Below are positions 1 through 10,299 of a stretch of DNA of 64,000 nt, piece after piece. Origin of the DNA: Streptomyces atratus (GTDB taxonomy: Bacteria; Actinomycetota; Actinomycetes; Streptomycetales; Streptomycetaceae); NCBI RefSeq assembly GCF_900119365.1, contig NZ_FPJO01000002.1, positions 62,001 through 126,000 on the forward strand, given 5' to 3'. A program made the translations under genes and the position numbers. Under the pieces are notes generated by a model, which searched no databases, was not told where the DNA came from, and worked only from the letters and a program-made list of their open reading frames with translations. Numbering within the stretch: the first letter of the stretch is position 1; every line of letters begins with the position of its first letter.

Positions 1-1
1 G

Positions 2-229
2 TACGTCGGCTGCCGCACCGGGGCCACGTCCATCGCCGTGACCTGGGCGGCCGCGGTCGTCCTGCCCGCCTTCGCCACGTCGCGCCCGGCGACCGCGGAG
101 GCGGCGGCCGAGGCCGCACGGTACTTCGCCGGGCCCGCCGCACAGGCCGGCTGGGCGGCGGGCGCACTGGTGTGCGCCGCGCTGCTCGCCGTACGCCGTA
201 GATCATTCGACCACCTGGAGAAGTTGTGA
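2..229 (+). CDS. 3' end of a membrane protein next to an ABC ATPase (partial)
   Basis: The reading frame is open from the left edge of the window and ends at a TGA at 227-229, so the start lies outside. The visible 75 residues are alanine-rich and contain two hydrophobic stretches, one near residues 11-26 and one near 50-64, followed by a short basic tail (AVRRRSFDHL). This looks like the end of an integral membrane protein. Its stop is 10 bases before the ABC ATPase, so it is probably the first or second gene of the same exporter operon. The family cannot be named from this fragment. Confidence 0.6.
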   Translation, partial: YVGCRTGATSIAVTWAAAVVLPAFATSRPATAEAAAEAARYFAGPAAQAGWAAGALVCAALLAVRRRSFDHLEKL

Positions 230-239
230 GCGTGAACGC

Positions 240-1043
240 ATGAGCGGCACCGAGGCCGTGAACACGGTCGAGGTCAGGGCGCTGACCGTCCGGCACCGCA
301 GGACGACCGCGCTGGACGCCGTCGACCTCGACTTCGCGCCCGGCGTGCACGGGCTGCTCGGACCGAACGGCGCGGGCAAGACCTCGCTGATCCGGGTGCT
401 CGCCACCGTCGCGGCGCCGTCCGGCGGCCGGGTGGAGCTGCTGGGCGAGGAAGTCGGCGCCGGGTCGGACCACCGCGGCCGGGCGGCGGTCCGGCGCAGG
501 CTCGGCTATCTGCCGCAGGAGTTCGGCTACTACCCGGGCTTCACGGTCCGCGAGTTCGTCTCCTACGTGGCCTGGCTCAAGGAGATGGACGCGGCGGCGG
601 TCCCGGCGGCCGTGGAACGCGCGGTGGACCGGGTGGGCCTGGCGGACCGGATCGACGCCCGGGTGAAGACCCTGTCGGGCGGCATGGTGCGGCGCGTCGG
701 CATCGCCCAGGCGATCGTCAACGATCCGGACCTGCTGCTGCTCGACGAGCCGACCGCCGGCCTGGACCCGGAGCAACGGGTCGAGTTCCGGGCGCTGATA
801 CGGGAGCTGGGCCGCAGCACCACCGTGATCGTCTCGACCCACCTGGTCGAGGACGTCGCCGCGGCCTGCACCGATGTCACGCTGATCGAGGCGGGCCGGA
901 TCGCGTACCGGGGCACGACGCGGGAGCTGACGGACCTCGGCGGCACCGGGGACGGCGGAGCGGAGCGGCCGGACGGCAACCCGATCGAGCGCGGCTACAC
1001 CTCCGCACTGCGGGCGCACCGGGCGGCGGTGGCGAACCGATGA
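240..1043 (+). CDS. ABC transporter ATP-binding protein
   Basis: A 267-residue ABC-type ATPase that would power an exporter at the cytoplasmic face of the membrane. Walker A is GPNGAGKTS near residues 41-49, the signature motif is LSGGMVRR near residue 143, Walker B is LLLLDEPTAGLD near residue 164, and the H-loop is VSTHLVEDV. The short coupling to one nucleotide-binding domain and two following permease genes fits an ABC-2 or drug/bacitracin-type exporter. The stop overlaps the next gene by 4 bases (ATGA), so translation is coupled. The substrate is unknown. Confidence 0.9.
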   Translation: MSGTEAVNTVEVRALTVRHRRTTALDAVDLDFAPGVHGLLGPNGAGKTSLIRVLATVAAPSGGRVELLGEEVGAGSDHRGRAAVRRRLGYLPQEFGYYPGFTVREFVSYVAWLKEMDAAAVPAAVERAVDRVGLADRIDARVKTLSGGMVRRVGIAQAIVNDPDLLLLDEPTAGLDPEQRVEFRALIRELGRSTTVIVSTHLVEDVAAACTDVTLIEAGRIAYRGTTRELTDLGGTGDGGAERPDGNPIERGYTSALRAHRAAVANR

Positions 1044-2389
1044 CGACCTCCGCCATGCCCGGAAAGACCTCCTCCGGAAAGACCTCACCCGGGAAGGCCT
1101 CGCCCCAAATGCCCAGGGCCCGCACCGCTCTGCGGACCGAACTCCGGCGCGGGATCGCCCCCTGGACGGGCCTCGCCGTCGCCCTCACCCTCCTCGTTCC
1201 GCTCTGGAGCAAGGCGGCCCAGTGGCAGGGAAGCTGGGGCGAGACGCAGACCCAACTGCATCTGGCGGCGGTGCTGCTCGGCGGCCCGCTCGTCGCCGCG
1301 GCCGCCTGCTGGCAGGGCGGCCGGGAGCACCGCCGACGCACCTCCGAACTGCTGCTCTCGGTCCCGCGGAGCCGGCTGGCGCAGGTGACGACGGCCGCGA
1401 CACCGATCGTGCTGTGGGCGACGGCCGGGTACCTGCTCGCGCTGGCCGTGGTGTTCGCGGCGACGGCTCCGTACACCGGGGCAGGCGGTCCTTCCTTCTC
1501 GGTCGTCGTCACGGATCTCGGTCTCCTCCTGTCCATCGGCTTCGTCGGCTTCGTGGTCGGGCGGCTGGTGCGGTGGCGGCTGATCGCCCCGGTGCTCGCG
1601 GCCGTTCTCTACGTGCTCCTGGGGGCCCCGGGCTATGTGGAATCGGACGCCCGGTTCCTGAGCCCCGGCGTGCGGTACACGCTGTCGGGGTGGGTCCCGG
1701 TGTGGTGGCTCGCGCCGGTCCTGCTGACCTGGACGGGCGGCATCGCCGCCACCGTGCTCGTCGCGTACGCGGCCCGGCGGCGCCTGCTGGCCGTCGTACC
1801 GCTCGCGCTGGCGGTCGCGGCCGGGGCGGTGATCGCGCCGACGGGCGAGAACCTGTTCCGGGACGACCCGACCGCGACGCGCAGGGTCTGCTCGGCACCG
1901 GCATCCGGCACACCGCAACTCTGTGTGAAGGCGCCCGACGCCCCGGTGCTGCCCAGTGTGTCCGCTGCCCTGGCCGGCATGTTCTCGCGCCTGGAGGGAG
2001 TCCCGGGCGCACCGGTCGGATACGTGGACTCCGAGTTCGACCCGAAGGACGACGAAGCCGCCCTGGCCCATGTCATGCGCGGCTGGAGCGTCACGCGGAA
2101 CAAGCTGACCGATCCTCGGTCGTACGCCTCGGAAACCGCCCTGGGCCTGGCGAACCGCGACTGTCCGAGCGGCTTGGCGAGGAGCGACCGCAAGGGGATG
2201 AAGCGGGTGGCTCTCACGGACGACGCCGTACGCACCTGGCTGGCCGGCGGAGACTCCACATGGGACCCGGAAGCCCGCCCCCTCGTCACCCGTCTCAAGG
2301 CCATGCCGGATGCCGGCCGCAAGGCCTGGCTCGGCCGCTACCTGGCCACCCGGAAGAGCTGCACGCCCGCGGAGGTACCGGCCCTGTGA
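1040..2389 (+). CDS. ABC transporter permease with large extracytoplasmic C-terminal region
   Basis: A 449-residue membrane protein whose start overlaps the stop of the ATPase gene. About six hydrophobic segments are visible between residues 35 and 275. The remaining ~180 residues, from about 270, are hydrophilic, carry several cysteines (VCSAP, LCVKA, NRDC, KSCTP) and end without a membrane segment, so they probably sit outside the cell and could be disulfide-bonded. I do not recognise this C-terminal region. The gene overlaps the next permease-like gene by 4 bases, giving an ATPase-permease-permease arrangement. Confidence 0.75.
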   Translation: MTTSAMPGKTSSGKTSPGKASPQMPRARTALRTELRRGIAPWTGLAVALTLLVPLWSKAAQWQGSWGETQTQLHLAAVLLGGPLVAAAACWQGGREHRRRTSELLLSVPRSRLAQVTTAATPIVLWATAGYLLALAVVFAATAPYTGAGGPSFSVVVTDLGLLLSIGFVGFVVGRLVRWRLIAPVLAAVLYVLLGAPGYVESDARFLSPGVRYTLSGWVPVWWLAPVLLTWTGGIAATVLVAYAARRRLLAVVPLALAVAAGAVIAPTGENLFRDDPTATRRVCSAPASGTPQLCVKAPDAPVLPSVSAALAGMFSRLEGVPGAPVGYVDSEFDPKDDEAALAHVMRGWSVTRNKLTDPRSYASETALGLANRDCPSGLARSDRKGMKRVALTDDAVRTWLAGGDSTWDPEARPLVTRLKAMPDAGRKAWLGRYLATRKSCTPAEVPAL

Positions 2390-3009
2390 GCGCTCGTCCG
2401 GCCCCCGCGGCTCTCCCGCTCCTCTACATCCGCTCCCGCGCCCTCCCCCTCACCGCCGCCACTCTGACCTGCATCACGCTCGTCGCCGCATGGGCCGCCC
2501 ACTGGCTGCAGGACCAGCCGTACTTCGACCACACCGCCCGCGTCCCGGTCGTCGTGCTGGCCCCGCTGCTCGCCTCCGCCGCGATCGGCACCAGCCTGCA
2601 CTCGCACTCCGACGAGCTGGACCGGACCGCCGTGGGCCGCTGGTGGCCGCGCCGGCTGCTGCATCTGCTGGCGCTGACCGCGCTGACGGCCGGGGCGCTC
2701 GCGGCGGCGGTCCCGGGGCACCCGGAGGCGTTCGGTGTGCCGGCCATGGTGCGCAACGTGCTCGGTGCGACCGGGGCGGCCGCGGCCTCCGTCGCGCTGC
2801 TCGGTGCCCGGCTGAGCTGGCTGCCGATGACGGTCTACGGCGGCGCCGTCTACCTGGCGGCGCCCCGCCCCCCGGGCGGCGCGGCGGCGGTGTGGGCCTG
2901 GCCGATGCAGCCGGGCCCGCAGGGGGCGGCGTGGGCGGTGGCCGTGACGGCGTACGTGGCCGGGGCGGCGCTCCTCACGGTGCGCGGCGCGCGCCCGGAG
3001 CGCGGGTAG
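2386..3009 (+). CDS. Second ABC exporter permease-like membrane protein
   Basis: A GTG start at 2386 overlaps the TGA of the preceding permease, giving a 207-residue protein. The longer open frame upstream is antisense-like low-complexity sequence and is not coding. Five or six hydrophobic segments are visible (for example LTAATLTCITLVAAWAAHWL is followed by VPVVVLAPLLASAAIGTSL), with no signal peptide cleavage site. The context says it is the second membrane subunit of the exporter encoded by the two genes before it. No family motif beyond this was recognised. Confidence 0.7.
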   Translation: MSARPAPAALPLLYIRSRALPLTAATLTCITLVAAWAAHWLQDQPYFDHTARVPVVVLAPLLASAAIGTSLHSHSDELDRTAVGRWWPRRLLHLLALTALTAGALAAAVPGHPEAFGVPAMVRNVLGATGAAAASVALLGARLSWLPMTVYGGAVYLAAPRPPGGAAAVWAWPMQPGPQGAAWAVAVTAYVAGAALLTVRGARPERG

Positions 3010-3107
3010 CCCTGCGGCGGACGGATCCGGCAATCCGCTGGCCTCCGGCCACGGAGACCGGACAGGATGGCGGGGACCGTGTCCGCCATCCACCGGAGAC
3101 CCGCACC

Positions 3108-3800
3108 ATGCCCGACATCCACCACTCCGACGCTCTCACCCCCGTCACGCTCGACCGCCGCGAAGGCCCGTACGGCGAGGTCGTTCTGCGGGAGCGGGGT
3201 GACGACTTCGAGATCATCGCCAACGGGTGCTTCCTGATGGACACCTCGGACGGGCGCTCGGAGCGGCTCCTGATCGACGCGGCGCTGGCCGCCCTGCCCG
3301 CGGGCCGGCCCGCCCCTTCGGTGCTCATCGGGGGGCTCGGCGTCGGCTTCTCGCTCGTCCGGGCCGCCGCCGAGCCGCGGTGGGGGCGGATCGTCGTGGC
3401 CGAGCGGGAGCAGGCGATCGTGGACTGGCACCTGGAGGGGCCGCTGGCCGCGATCTCCGGTGCGGCGCTCGCCGATCCGCGGACCGGGATCCTGACGACG
3501 GATCTGGTCGAGTACCTGAGTACGACTACGGACCGTTACGACGCTCTGTGCCTGGACATCGACAACGGGCCGGACTGGACCGTCACCGAGGACAACACGA
3601 GCCTGTACTCCCCCGCAGGTCTCGCGGACTGCCGGGAGCGGCTGACGCCGGGCGGCGTTCTCGCAGTGTGGTCCGCACAGCCGTCCGCCGATTTCGAACA
3701 GGCCCTGCGGAATGCCGGATTCGATGGGGTAAGAACCGAAGAGGTCAATGTTGCCCGAGGTGTGCCCGACGTGGTGCATCTCGCACTTCGGACAGACTGA
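3108..3800 (+). CDS. Spermidine synthase-like methyltransferase-fold protein
   Basis: A 230-residue protein starting at ATG 3108. A glycine-rich nucleoside-binding loop, VLIGGLGVGFSLVRAAAE, lies near residues 66-83, followed by VVAEREQAIVDWH and DALCLDIDNGPDW, the usual pattern of the spermidine synthase/Rossmann methyltransferase fold. Length is shorter than true SpeE (about 280), and the aspartate-rich polyamine site is not evident, so the substrate is uncertain. Actinobacterial proteins of this type are annotated only as spermidine synthase-like. It is separated from the permease by 98 bases and may have its own promoter. Confidence 0.75.
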   Translation: MPDIHHSDALTPVTLDRREGPYGEVVLRERGDDFEIIANGCFLMDTSDGRSERLLIDAALAALPAGRPAPSVLIGGLGVGFSLVRAAAEPRWGRIVVAEREQAIVDWHLEGPLAAISGAALADPRTGILTTDLVEYLSTTTDRYDALCLDIDNGPDWTVTEDNTSLYSPAGLADCRERLTPGGVLAVWSAQPSADFEQALRNAGFDGVRTEEVNVARGVPDVVHLALRTD

Positions 3801-4024
3801 GATTCCCCCACCGGGTATCACCGCCCCCGGACGCCCGGGGGCCAAGCGTCACAAGCCCGACACTCCGCCACTTCCTCACGCCCGAGGCGTTACACCCTGC
3901 GTAGCCGAGAGCAGTCCGCTGCCTTTACGCTGCTGACCGGTAACGGGATCACCCACGAAATCCACAAGCGAAGACCGTGCGTCCGGGGGAATGGCCCCCG
4001 TGAGAACGGGGCAGGGGCGGGGCG

Positions 4025-4762
4025 ATGGAACAGACACACACCACCCAGACCGGCGTCGCGGCCACCCCTGGCGCGCAGCGCCGGGTGCTGGTGGTCGAGG
4101 ACGACGCCACGATCGTCGATGCCATTTCCGCCCGGCTGCGGGCCGAGGGCTTTCTGGTGCAGACCGCACTCGACGGTCCGGCGGCGGTGGACGCGGCCGA
4201 GGCGTGGCAGCCGGATCTGATGGTGCTCGACATCATGCTTCCCGGCTTCGACGGCCTGGAGGTCTGCCGCCGCGTACAGGCCCAGCGGCCGGTGCCGGTG
4301 CTGATGCTGACCGCCCGGGACGACGAGACGGACATGCTGGTCGGCCTCGGCGTCGGCGCCGACGACTACATGACCAAGCCGTTCTCGATGCGCGAGCTGG
4401 CGGCCCGGGTCCACGTCCTGCTGCGCCGGGTCGAGCGCGCGGCGCTGGCCGCGGTGACGCCGCGCAGCGGGATCCTGCGCCTGGGCGAGCTGGAGATCGA
4501 CCACGCGCAGCGCCGGGTCAGGGTGCGCGCCGACGACGTCCACCTCACGCCGACCGAGTTCGACCTGCTGGTCTGCCTGGCCAATACGCCGCGCGCGGTG
4601 CTCTCCCGGGAGCAGTTGCTGGCCGAGGTCTGGGACTGGGCGGACGCCTCCGGCACCCGTACGGTCGACAGCCACATCAAGGCGCTGCGCCGGAAGATCG
4701 GTGCGGAGCGGATCCGTACCGTGCACGGTGTGGGTTACGCCCTGGAGACCCCGGCTCCATGA
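4025..4762 (+). CDS. OmpR-family response regulator
   Basis: A 245-residue two-component regulator. The N-terminal receiver domain has the acidic pair at D26-D27, the phospho-acceptor Asp at about residue 69 (VLDIMLPGFDG), the Thr in LMLTARD and the Lys in MTKPF. The C-terminal half is a winged-helix DNA-binding domain (LTPTEFDLLVCL to RTVHGVGYAL). The stop overlaps the ATG of the histidine kinase by 4 bases, so the two are translated together. A purine-rich stretch (ggggcaggggcggggcg) precedes the start. Being immediately upstream of kgd, it is a candidate regulator of central metabolism, but that is inference. Confidence 0.92.
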   Translation: MEQTHTTQTGVAATPGAQRRVLVVEDDATIVDAISARLRAEGFLVQTALDGPAAVDAAEAWQPDLMVLDIMLPGFDGLEVCRRVQAQRPVPVLMLTARDDETDMLVGLGVGADDYMTKPFSMRELAARVHVLLRRVERAALAAVTPRSGILRLGELEIDHAQRRVRVRADDVHLTPTEFDLLVCLANTPRAVLSREQLLAEVWDWADASGTRTVDSHIKALRRKIGAERIRTVHGVGYALETPAP

Positions 4763-5835
4763 CCCGGCCCGGTTCCGGACTGCGTCCTTTCTCGGTCAAG
4801 GCCAAGATGAGCACCCTCGTCGTGGTCTCGGTGTTCATCACGACCGGGCTGCTGATGGTGGCCGTGCGCACCAGGACCGAGCTGCGGTTCATCACGGTGT
4901 TCTCGGTGATCGCGACCCTGCTGATCACCCAGTTCGTGGCGCACGGTCTGACCGCGCCGCTGGACGAGATGACCACGGTGGCCCGCTCGATCTCGCACGG
5001 CGACTACACCAGACGGGTGAGCGGCGCCGACCGGCGCGACGAGCTCGGCGACCTGGCCCAGACGATCAACCGCATGGCGGACGATCTGGAGGCCGTGGAC
5101 CGGCATCGCAAGGAGCTGGTCGCCAATGTCTCGCATGAGCTGCGAACACCCATCGCGGCGCTGAGAGCCGTGCTGGAGAACGTCGTGGACGGGGTGTCCT
5201 CGGCCGATCCCGAGACGATGCGTACCGCGCTGAAGCAGACCGAGCGGCTCGGCCGGCTGGTGGAGACGCTGCTGGACCTGTCCCGCCTGGACAACGGAGT
5301 GGTCACGCTCAAGGCCCGCCGGTTCGAGGTGTGGCCGTATCTGTCGGGCGTGCTGAAGGAGGCGAACCTCGCCGTCTCGCACCGCCGGCTGTCGTCCGGC
5401 TCCGGGAACCACACGCGCAAGGACGTCCATCTTCATCTGGACGTGTCGCCGCCGGAGCTGACCGCGCACGCGGACGCGGAACGCCTGCATCAGGTGGTGG
5501 CCAATCTGATCGACAACGCCGTCAAGCACAGCCCGCCGCACGGCCGGGTCACCGTACTGGCGCGGCGCGGGCCCGGACCGGAGTCCCTGGCGCTGGAGGT
5601 CCTGGACGAGGGACCGGGCATTCCGGAGTCCGAGCGGCACCGGGTCTTCGAGCGTTTCAACCGCGGCGAGGTGCCCTCCCCGCACGGCCCGGGCAGCGAC
5701 GGCGGTACGGGCCTCGGCCTGGCGATCGCCCGCTGGGCGGTGGATCTGCACGGCGGACGCATCGGCGTGGCCGAATCCGTTCGCGGCTGCCGCATTCAGG
5801 TCACTCTTCCGGGGGTACCGCAACCGCGAGGTTGA
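4759..5835 (+). CDS. Membrane histidine kinase with almost no external sensor region
   Basis: A 358-residue kinase, partner of the overlapping OmpR-type regulator. Two hydrophobic segments at about residues 18-36 and 43-62 are separated by only six polar residues, so there is essentially no extracytoplasmic sensor domain. Then come a HAMP domain (about 63-115), HisKA with the phospho-accepting His near residue 126 (NVSHELRTP), and a HATPase domain with the N box (NLIDNAVKHS), G1 (DEGPGIP), F (VFERFNRG) and G2 (GGTGLGLAI). This architecture suggests sensing in the membrane or the cytoplasm. The start is fixed by the ATGA overlap. Confidence 0.92.
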   Translation: MTRPGSGLRPFSVKAKMSTLVVVSVFITTGLLMVAVRTRTELRFITVFSVIATLLITQFVAHGLTAPLDEMTTVARSISHGDYTRRVSGADRRDELGDLAQTINRMADDLEAVDRHRKELVANVSHELRTPIAALRAVLENVVDGVSSADPETMRTALKQTERLGRLVETLLDLSRLDNGVVTLKARRFEVWPYLSGVLKEANLAVSHRRLSSGSGNHTRKDVHLHLDVSPPELTAHADAERLHQVVANLIDNAVKHSPPHGRVTVLARRGPGPESLALEVLDEGPGIPESERHRVFERFNRGEVPSPHGPGSDGGTGLGLAIARWAVDLHGGRIGVAESVRGCRIQVTLPGVPQPRG

Positions 5836-6043
5836 CATAGGGTTCGAACCGGAAGGACGCGTTCTATGTGTTCCGTTCAGGGGGGGTACGACCCAGGGGG
5901 CCGTAGCCGCGGTCCCGCATACCCAAAGTGAAGCGGAACTGTGCATGTTTCCCGCCAATTCCTGCACCGAAACCCGCCTTCCAATGTGACTTGCGCGACG
6001 AAGACCGGCCCGGCCTGCGTGGAACGGCTGGGGAGGCGTAGCC

Positions 6044-9000
6044 TTGATTTCCGCTGTCCATCACCTTGTGAAGCGGAAGAGGGCGGTTGCCGCCGTGTCG
6101 TCTCAGTCCCCCAGTAACTCGAGCATCTCGACCGACCAAGCCGGCCCGGGTACGAACCCGGCCGCGGCTTTCGGGCCCAATGAGTGGCTCGTCGACGAGA
6201 TCTACCAGCAGTACCTCCAGGATCCCAATTCGGTCGATCGCGCCTGGTGGGACTTCTTCGCCGACTACAAGCCGGGTACGTCCGGCACGGCGGACAAGCC
6301 CGTTCCCGGCGCCCCGGCAACAGGAGCTGCGGTGACCCCGGCCCCGGCCGCACCCGCACAGGCCACCCCGGCGCAGACCCCGGCTCCGGCCGCCCCCGCC
6401 CCGGCTCCGGCGCCCGCACAGGCCGCCCCCGCCGCCGCTGCTCCGGCAGCCCCGGCCGCCCCGGCGAAGGCCGCTCCGGCTCCGGCCGCGAAGGCCGCCG
6501 CGCCCGCCCCGGCCAAGGCCGCGGCAGCGCCGGCCACCGAGGCCCCGGAAGGCCCCGAGTACGTGACGCTGCGCGGCCCCTCCGCCGCCGTCGCGAAGAA
6601 CATGAACGCCTCGCTGGAGCTGCCGACGGCCACGTCCGTCCGTGCCGTCCCGGTGAAGCTGCTCTTCGACAACCGCATCGTCATCAACAACCACCTCAAG
6701 CGCGCCCGGGGCGGGAAGATCTCCTTCACGCACCTCATCGGGTACGCGATGGTGCAGGCCCTCAAGGCCATGCCGGCGATGAACCACTCCTTCGCGCTGA
6801 AGGACGGCAAGCCGACCCTGGTCAAGCCGGAGCACGTGAACCTCGGCCTCGCCATCGACCTGGTGAAGCCGAACGGCGACCGCCAGCTGGTCGTCGCGGC
6901 CATCAAGAAGGCCGAGACGCTCAACTTCTTCGAGTTCTGGCAGGCCTACGAGGACATCGTCCGCCGCGCCCGCAACGGCAAGCTCGGCATGGACGACTTC
7001 ACCGGGGTCACCGCCTCGCTGACCAACCCCGGCGGCATCGGCACCGTCCACTCGGTGCCCCGCCTGATGCCCGGACAGGGCCTCATCATGGGCGTCGGCG
7101 CGATGGACTACCCGGCCGAGTTCCAGGGCACCTCGCAGGACACCCTGAACAAGCTGGGCATCTCCAAGGTCATGACGCTGACCTCGACGTACGACCACCG
7201 GGTCATCCAGGGCGCCGCCTCCGGCGAGTTCCTGCGGATCGTCGCCCAGCTCCTGCTCGGCGAGAACGAGTTCTACGACGAGATCTTCAAGTCGCTGCGC
7301 ATCCCGTACGAGCCGGTCCGCTGGCTCACGGACATCGACGCCTCGCACGACAACGACGTGACCAAGGCCGCGCGGGTCTTCGAGCTGATCCACTCCTACC
7401 GGGTCCGCGGCCATGTCATGGCCGACACCGACCCGCTGGAGTACCGCCAGCGCAAGCACCCCGACCTGGACATCACCGAGCACGGCCTCACCCTGTGGGA
7501 CCTGGAGCGGGACTTCGCGGTCGGCGGTTTCGCCGGCAAGTCGATGATGAAGCTCCGCGACATCCTCGGTGTGCTGCGCGAGTCGTACTGCCGCACCACC
7601 GGCATCGAGTTCATGCACATCCAGGACCCGAAGCAGCGCAAGTGGCTCCAGGACCGGGTGGAACGCCCGCGCGCCCAGCAGCCCGAGCGCGAGGAGCAGC
7701 TGCGCATCCTGCGCCGGCTGAACGCCGCCGAGGCGTTCGAGACGTTCCTGCAGACCAAGTACGTCGGCCAGAAGCGGTTCTCGCTGGAGGGCGGCGAGTC
7801 CGTCATCCCGCTGCTCGACGCGGTCATCGACTCCGCCGCCGAGGCCCGCCTCGACGAGGTCGTCATCGGCATGGCCCACCGCGGCCGGCTGAACGTCCTC
7901 GCCAACATCGTCGGCAAGTCGTACGCCCAGATCTTCCGCGAGTTCGAGGGCAACCTCGACCCCCGGTCGATGCACGGCTCCGGCGACGTCAAGTACCACC
8001 TGGGCGCCGAGGGCACCTTCACCGGTCTGGACGGCGAGCAGATCAAGGTCTCGCTGGCCGCCAACCCCTCGCACCTGGAGGCGGTCGACCCGGTCCTGGA
8101 GGGCATCGCCCGCGCCAAGCAGGACATCATCAACAAGGGCGGCACGGACTTCACCGTCCTGCCCGTCGCGCTCCACGGCGACGCGGCCTTCGCGGGCCAG
8201 GGCGTCGTCGCCGAGACGCTCAACATGTCGCAGCTGCGCGGCTACCGCACCGGCGGCACCGTGCACGTGGTGATCAACAACCAGGTCGGCTTCACCGCCG
8301 CCCCGGAGTCCTCGCGCTCCTCGATGTACGCCACCGACGTGGCGCGCATGATCGAGGCGCCGATCATCCACGTCAACGGCGACGACCCCGAGGCCGTCGT
8401 CCGCGTCGCGCGGCTCGCCTTCGAGTTCCGCCAGGCGTTCAACAAGGACGTCGTGATCGACCTCATCTGCTACCGCCGCCGCGGTCACAACGAGGGCGAC
8501 AACCCGGAGTTCACCAACCCGCAGATGTACACCCTGATCGACAAGAAGCGCTCGGTGCGCAAGCTGTACACCGAGTCCCTCATCGGTCGCGGCGACATCA
8601 CCCTGGAAGAGGCGGAGCAGGCGCTCCAGGACTTCCAGGGCCAGCTGGAGAAGGTCTTCGCGGAGGTCCGCGAAGCCACCTCGCTGCCGGCCCCGGCGCA
8701 CACCCCCGAGGTCCAGCCCGAGTTCCCGGTCGCCGTGACCACCGCGATCTCCCCGGAGGTCGTCAAGGTCATCGCGGAGTCCCAGGTCAGCATCCCCGAC
8801 CAGATCACCGTTCACCCCCGCCTGATGCCGCAGATGCAGCGCCGCGCGTCCTCGGTGGAGAACGGCACGATCGACTGGGGCATGGGCGAGACCCTGGCCA
8901 TCGGTTCGCTGCTGATGGAGGGCACCCCGGTCCGCCTCGCCGGTCAGGACACCCGCCGCGGCACCTTCGGCCAGCGCCACGCGGTCCTCGTCGACCAGGT

Positions 9001-9919
9001 GACCGGCGAGGACTACACCCCGCTGCTCTACCTCTCCGACGACCAGGCCCGTTACAACGTCTACGACTCGCTGCTCAGCGAGTACGCGGCGATGGGCTTC
9101 GAGTACGGCTACTCGCTGGCCCGTCCGGAGTCGCTGGTCGTCTGGGAGGCCCAGTTCGGTGACTTCGTCAACGGCGCGCAGACCGTCGTCGACGAGTTCA
9201 TCTCCTCGGCCGAGCAGAAGTGGGGCCAGACCTCCGGCGTCACGCTGCTGCTGCCGCACGGCTACGAGGGCCAGGGCCCGGACCACTCGTCCGCCCGCCC
9301 GGAGCGCTTCCTCACGCTGTGCGCGCAGAACAACATGACGGTCGCCATGCCGACCCTGCCGTCGAACTACTTCCACCTCCTGCGGTGGCAGGTGCACAAC
9401 CCGCACCACAAGCCGCTGATCGTCTTCACCCCGAAGTCGATGCTCCGCCTCAAGGCGGCCGCGTCGAAGGTGGAGGAGTTCACCACCGGCGGCTTCCGCC
9501 CGGTGATCGGCGACGACTCGGTGAACCCGGCCGATGTCCGCAAGGTCGTCTTCTGCGCCGGCAAGGTCTACTACGACCTGGAGGCCGAGCGCACGAAGCG
9601 CGGCGTCACGGACACCGCGATCATCCGTCTGGAGCGCCTGTACCCGCTGCCGGGTGCCGAGCTCCAGGCCGAGATCGCCAAGTACCCGAACGCCGAGAAG
9701 TACCTCTGGACCCAGGAGGAGCCGGCCAACCAGGGCGCCTGGCCGTTCATCGCCCTGAACCTGATCGACCACCTGGACCTGGCCGTCGGCGCCGACGTCC
9801 CGCACGGTGAGCGCCTGCGCCGCATCTCGCGCCCGCACAGCTCGTCCCCGGCGGTCGGCTCGGCCAAGCGCCACCAGGCCGAACAGGCCCAGCTGGTCGC
9901 CGAGGTCTTCGAGGCCTGA
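6044..9919 (+). CDS. kgd: Multifunctional 2-oxoglutarate decarboxylase/dehydrogenase (E1 with fused acyltransferase)
   Basis: A 1291-residue TCA-cycle enzyme joining an E2-type succinyltransferase domain to a ThDP-dependent 2-oxoglutarate decarboxylase, the actinobacterial Kgd/SucA type. The N-terminus has the helix [16 protein letters not shown], then about 100 residues of Ala/Pro-rich linker (about 105-175), then an acyltransferase domain ending in [17 protein letters not shown], then the E1 core with [33 protein letters not shown] and the C-terminal transketolase-like part. The TTG at 6044 has a good ribosome site (GGGAGG at 6031-6036). A GTG at 6095 would start at SSQSPSNSS, and homologous proteins may be annotated from there. 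The hairpin after the stop probably ends the transcript. Confidence 0.93.
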   Translation: MISAVHHLVKRKRAVAAVSSQSPSNSSISTDQAGPGTNPAAAFGPNEWLVDEIYQQYLQDPNSVDRAWWDFFADYKPGTSGTADKPVPGAPATGAAVTPAPAAPAQATPAQTPAPAAPAPAPAPAQAAPAAAAPAAPAAPAKAAPAPAAKAAAPAPAKAAAAPATEAPEGPEYVTLRGPSAAVAKNMNASLELPTATSVRAVPVKLLFDNRIVINNHLKRARGGKISFTHLIGYAMVQALKAMPAMNHSFALKDGKPTLVKPEHVNLGLAIDLVKPNGDRQLVVAAIKKAETLNFFEFWQAYEDIVRRARNGKLGMDDFTGVTASLTNPGGIGTVHSVPRLMPGQGLIMGVGAMDYPAEFQGTSQDTLNKLGISKVMTLTSTYDHRVIQGAASGEFLRIVAQLLLGENEFYDEIFKSLRIPYEPVRWLTDIDASHDNDVTKAARVFELIHSYRVRGHVMADTDPLEYRQRKHPDLDITEHGLTLWDLERDFAVGGFAGKSMMKLRDILGVLRESYCRTTGIEFMHIQDPKQRKWLQDRVERPRAQQPEREEQLRILRRLNAAEAFETFLQTKYVGQKRFSLEGGESVIPLLDAVIDSAAEARLDEVVIGMAHRGRLNVLANIVGKSYAQIFREFEGNLDPRSMHGSGDVKYHLGAEGTFTGLDGEQIKVSLAANPSHLEAVDPVLEGIARAKQDIINKGGTDFTVLPVALHGDAAFAGQGVVAETLNMSQLRGYRTGGTVHVVINNQVGFTAAPESSRSSMYATDVARMIEAPIIHVNGDDPEAVVRVARLAFEFRQAFNKDVVIDLICYRRRGHNEGDNPEFTNPQMYTLIDKKRSVRKLYTESLIGRGDITLEEAEQALQDFQGQLEKVFAEVREATSLPAPAHTPEVQPEFPVAVTTAISPEVVKVIAESQVSIPDQITVHPRLMPQMQRRASSVENGTIDWGMGETLAIGSLLMEGTPVRLAGQDTRRGTFGQRHAVLVDQVTGEDYTPLLYLSDDQARYNVYDSLLSEYAAMGFEYGYSLARPESLVVWEAQFGDFVNGAQTVVDEFISSAEQKWGQTSGVTLLLPHGYEGQGPDHSSARPERFLTLCAQNNMTVAMPTLPSNYFHLLRWQVHNPHHKPLIVFTPKSMLRLKAAASKVEEFTTGGFRPVIGDDSVNPADVRKVVFCAGKVYYDLEAERTKRGVTDTAIIRLERLYPLPGAELQAEIAKYPNAEKYLWTQEEPANQGAWPFIALNLIDHLDLAVGADVPHGERLRRISRPHSSSPAVGSAKRHQAEQAQLVAEVFEA

Positions 9920-10021
9920 CCGGTCGCTGTACCCGGTCCGAAGGGGCCGCCCCCACGAAGGGCGGTTTCCAGGGTCGTTGCAACACGTGGTCGCGCTGAT
10001 CGGGCCGCGAACTGTTTCTGA

Positions 10022-10057
10022 AAAACGCTCGGCTGGGGTTTCCCAGCCGAGCGTTTT
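10022..10057 (+). terminator. Strong 16-bp hairpin after kgd
   Basis: Perfect inverted repeat: left arm 10022-10037 (aaaacgctcggctggg), four-base loop gttt, right arm 10042-10057. The right arm itself ends in TTTT, so it can act as an intrinsic terminator, and its AAAA/TTTT ends make it work in either direction. It lies 103 bases after the kgd stop. Confidence 0.85.
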
Positions 10058-10299
10058 GCATGGGCGGCCGTTGAGTTCGGCGGCGACTGCGTCGAGGTGT
10101 TCGCGGCTGGTGGACGGTCAGGTCAGTGCTCTTGGGGAAGTGCTGAGCCTTTCCGGGCTTTCGCGTATTTCTACTCCAGCAGCTTTCACCGGGTGCAGTA
10201 GCTTGCCAACACCCCTCAGGGCCTGTCCGACCCTGATCCGCCGGACAGGCCCTGAGGGCTGACCAGCCGCCGCAGCGTGGAACAACCGGAGGATCGCCC
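10058..10299. other. Non-coding stretch with a 16-bp inverted repeat before the GntR gene
   Basis: No convincing gene in the 380 bases between kgd and the GntR regulator. Besides the terminator it holds a second perfect inverted repeat: arms 10213-10228 (ccctcagggcctgtcc) and 10243-10258, 14-base spacer, no T-run. It ends 41 bases before the GntR start codon, where an autoregulatory operator would lie, but it could also be a rho-type hairpin. A ribosome site GGAGG is at 10288-10292. Confidence 0.55.

Noticed and set aside
6184..9162. Long second plus-strand frame inside kgd
   Set aside because: Pro/Arg/Gly-rich third-frame shadow of the conserved enzyme.
5864..9874. Very long open frame antisense to kgd
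   Set aside because: It is the mirror of a high-GC coding frame; composition is repetitive Arg/Gly/Val/Leu with no domain, while the plus-strand frame has all catalytic motifs.
10213..10258. Intrinsic terminator before the GntR gene
   Set aside because: The arms are perfect, but the loop is 14 bases with no T-run and it lies just upstream of a start codon, so an operator is at least as likely.
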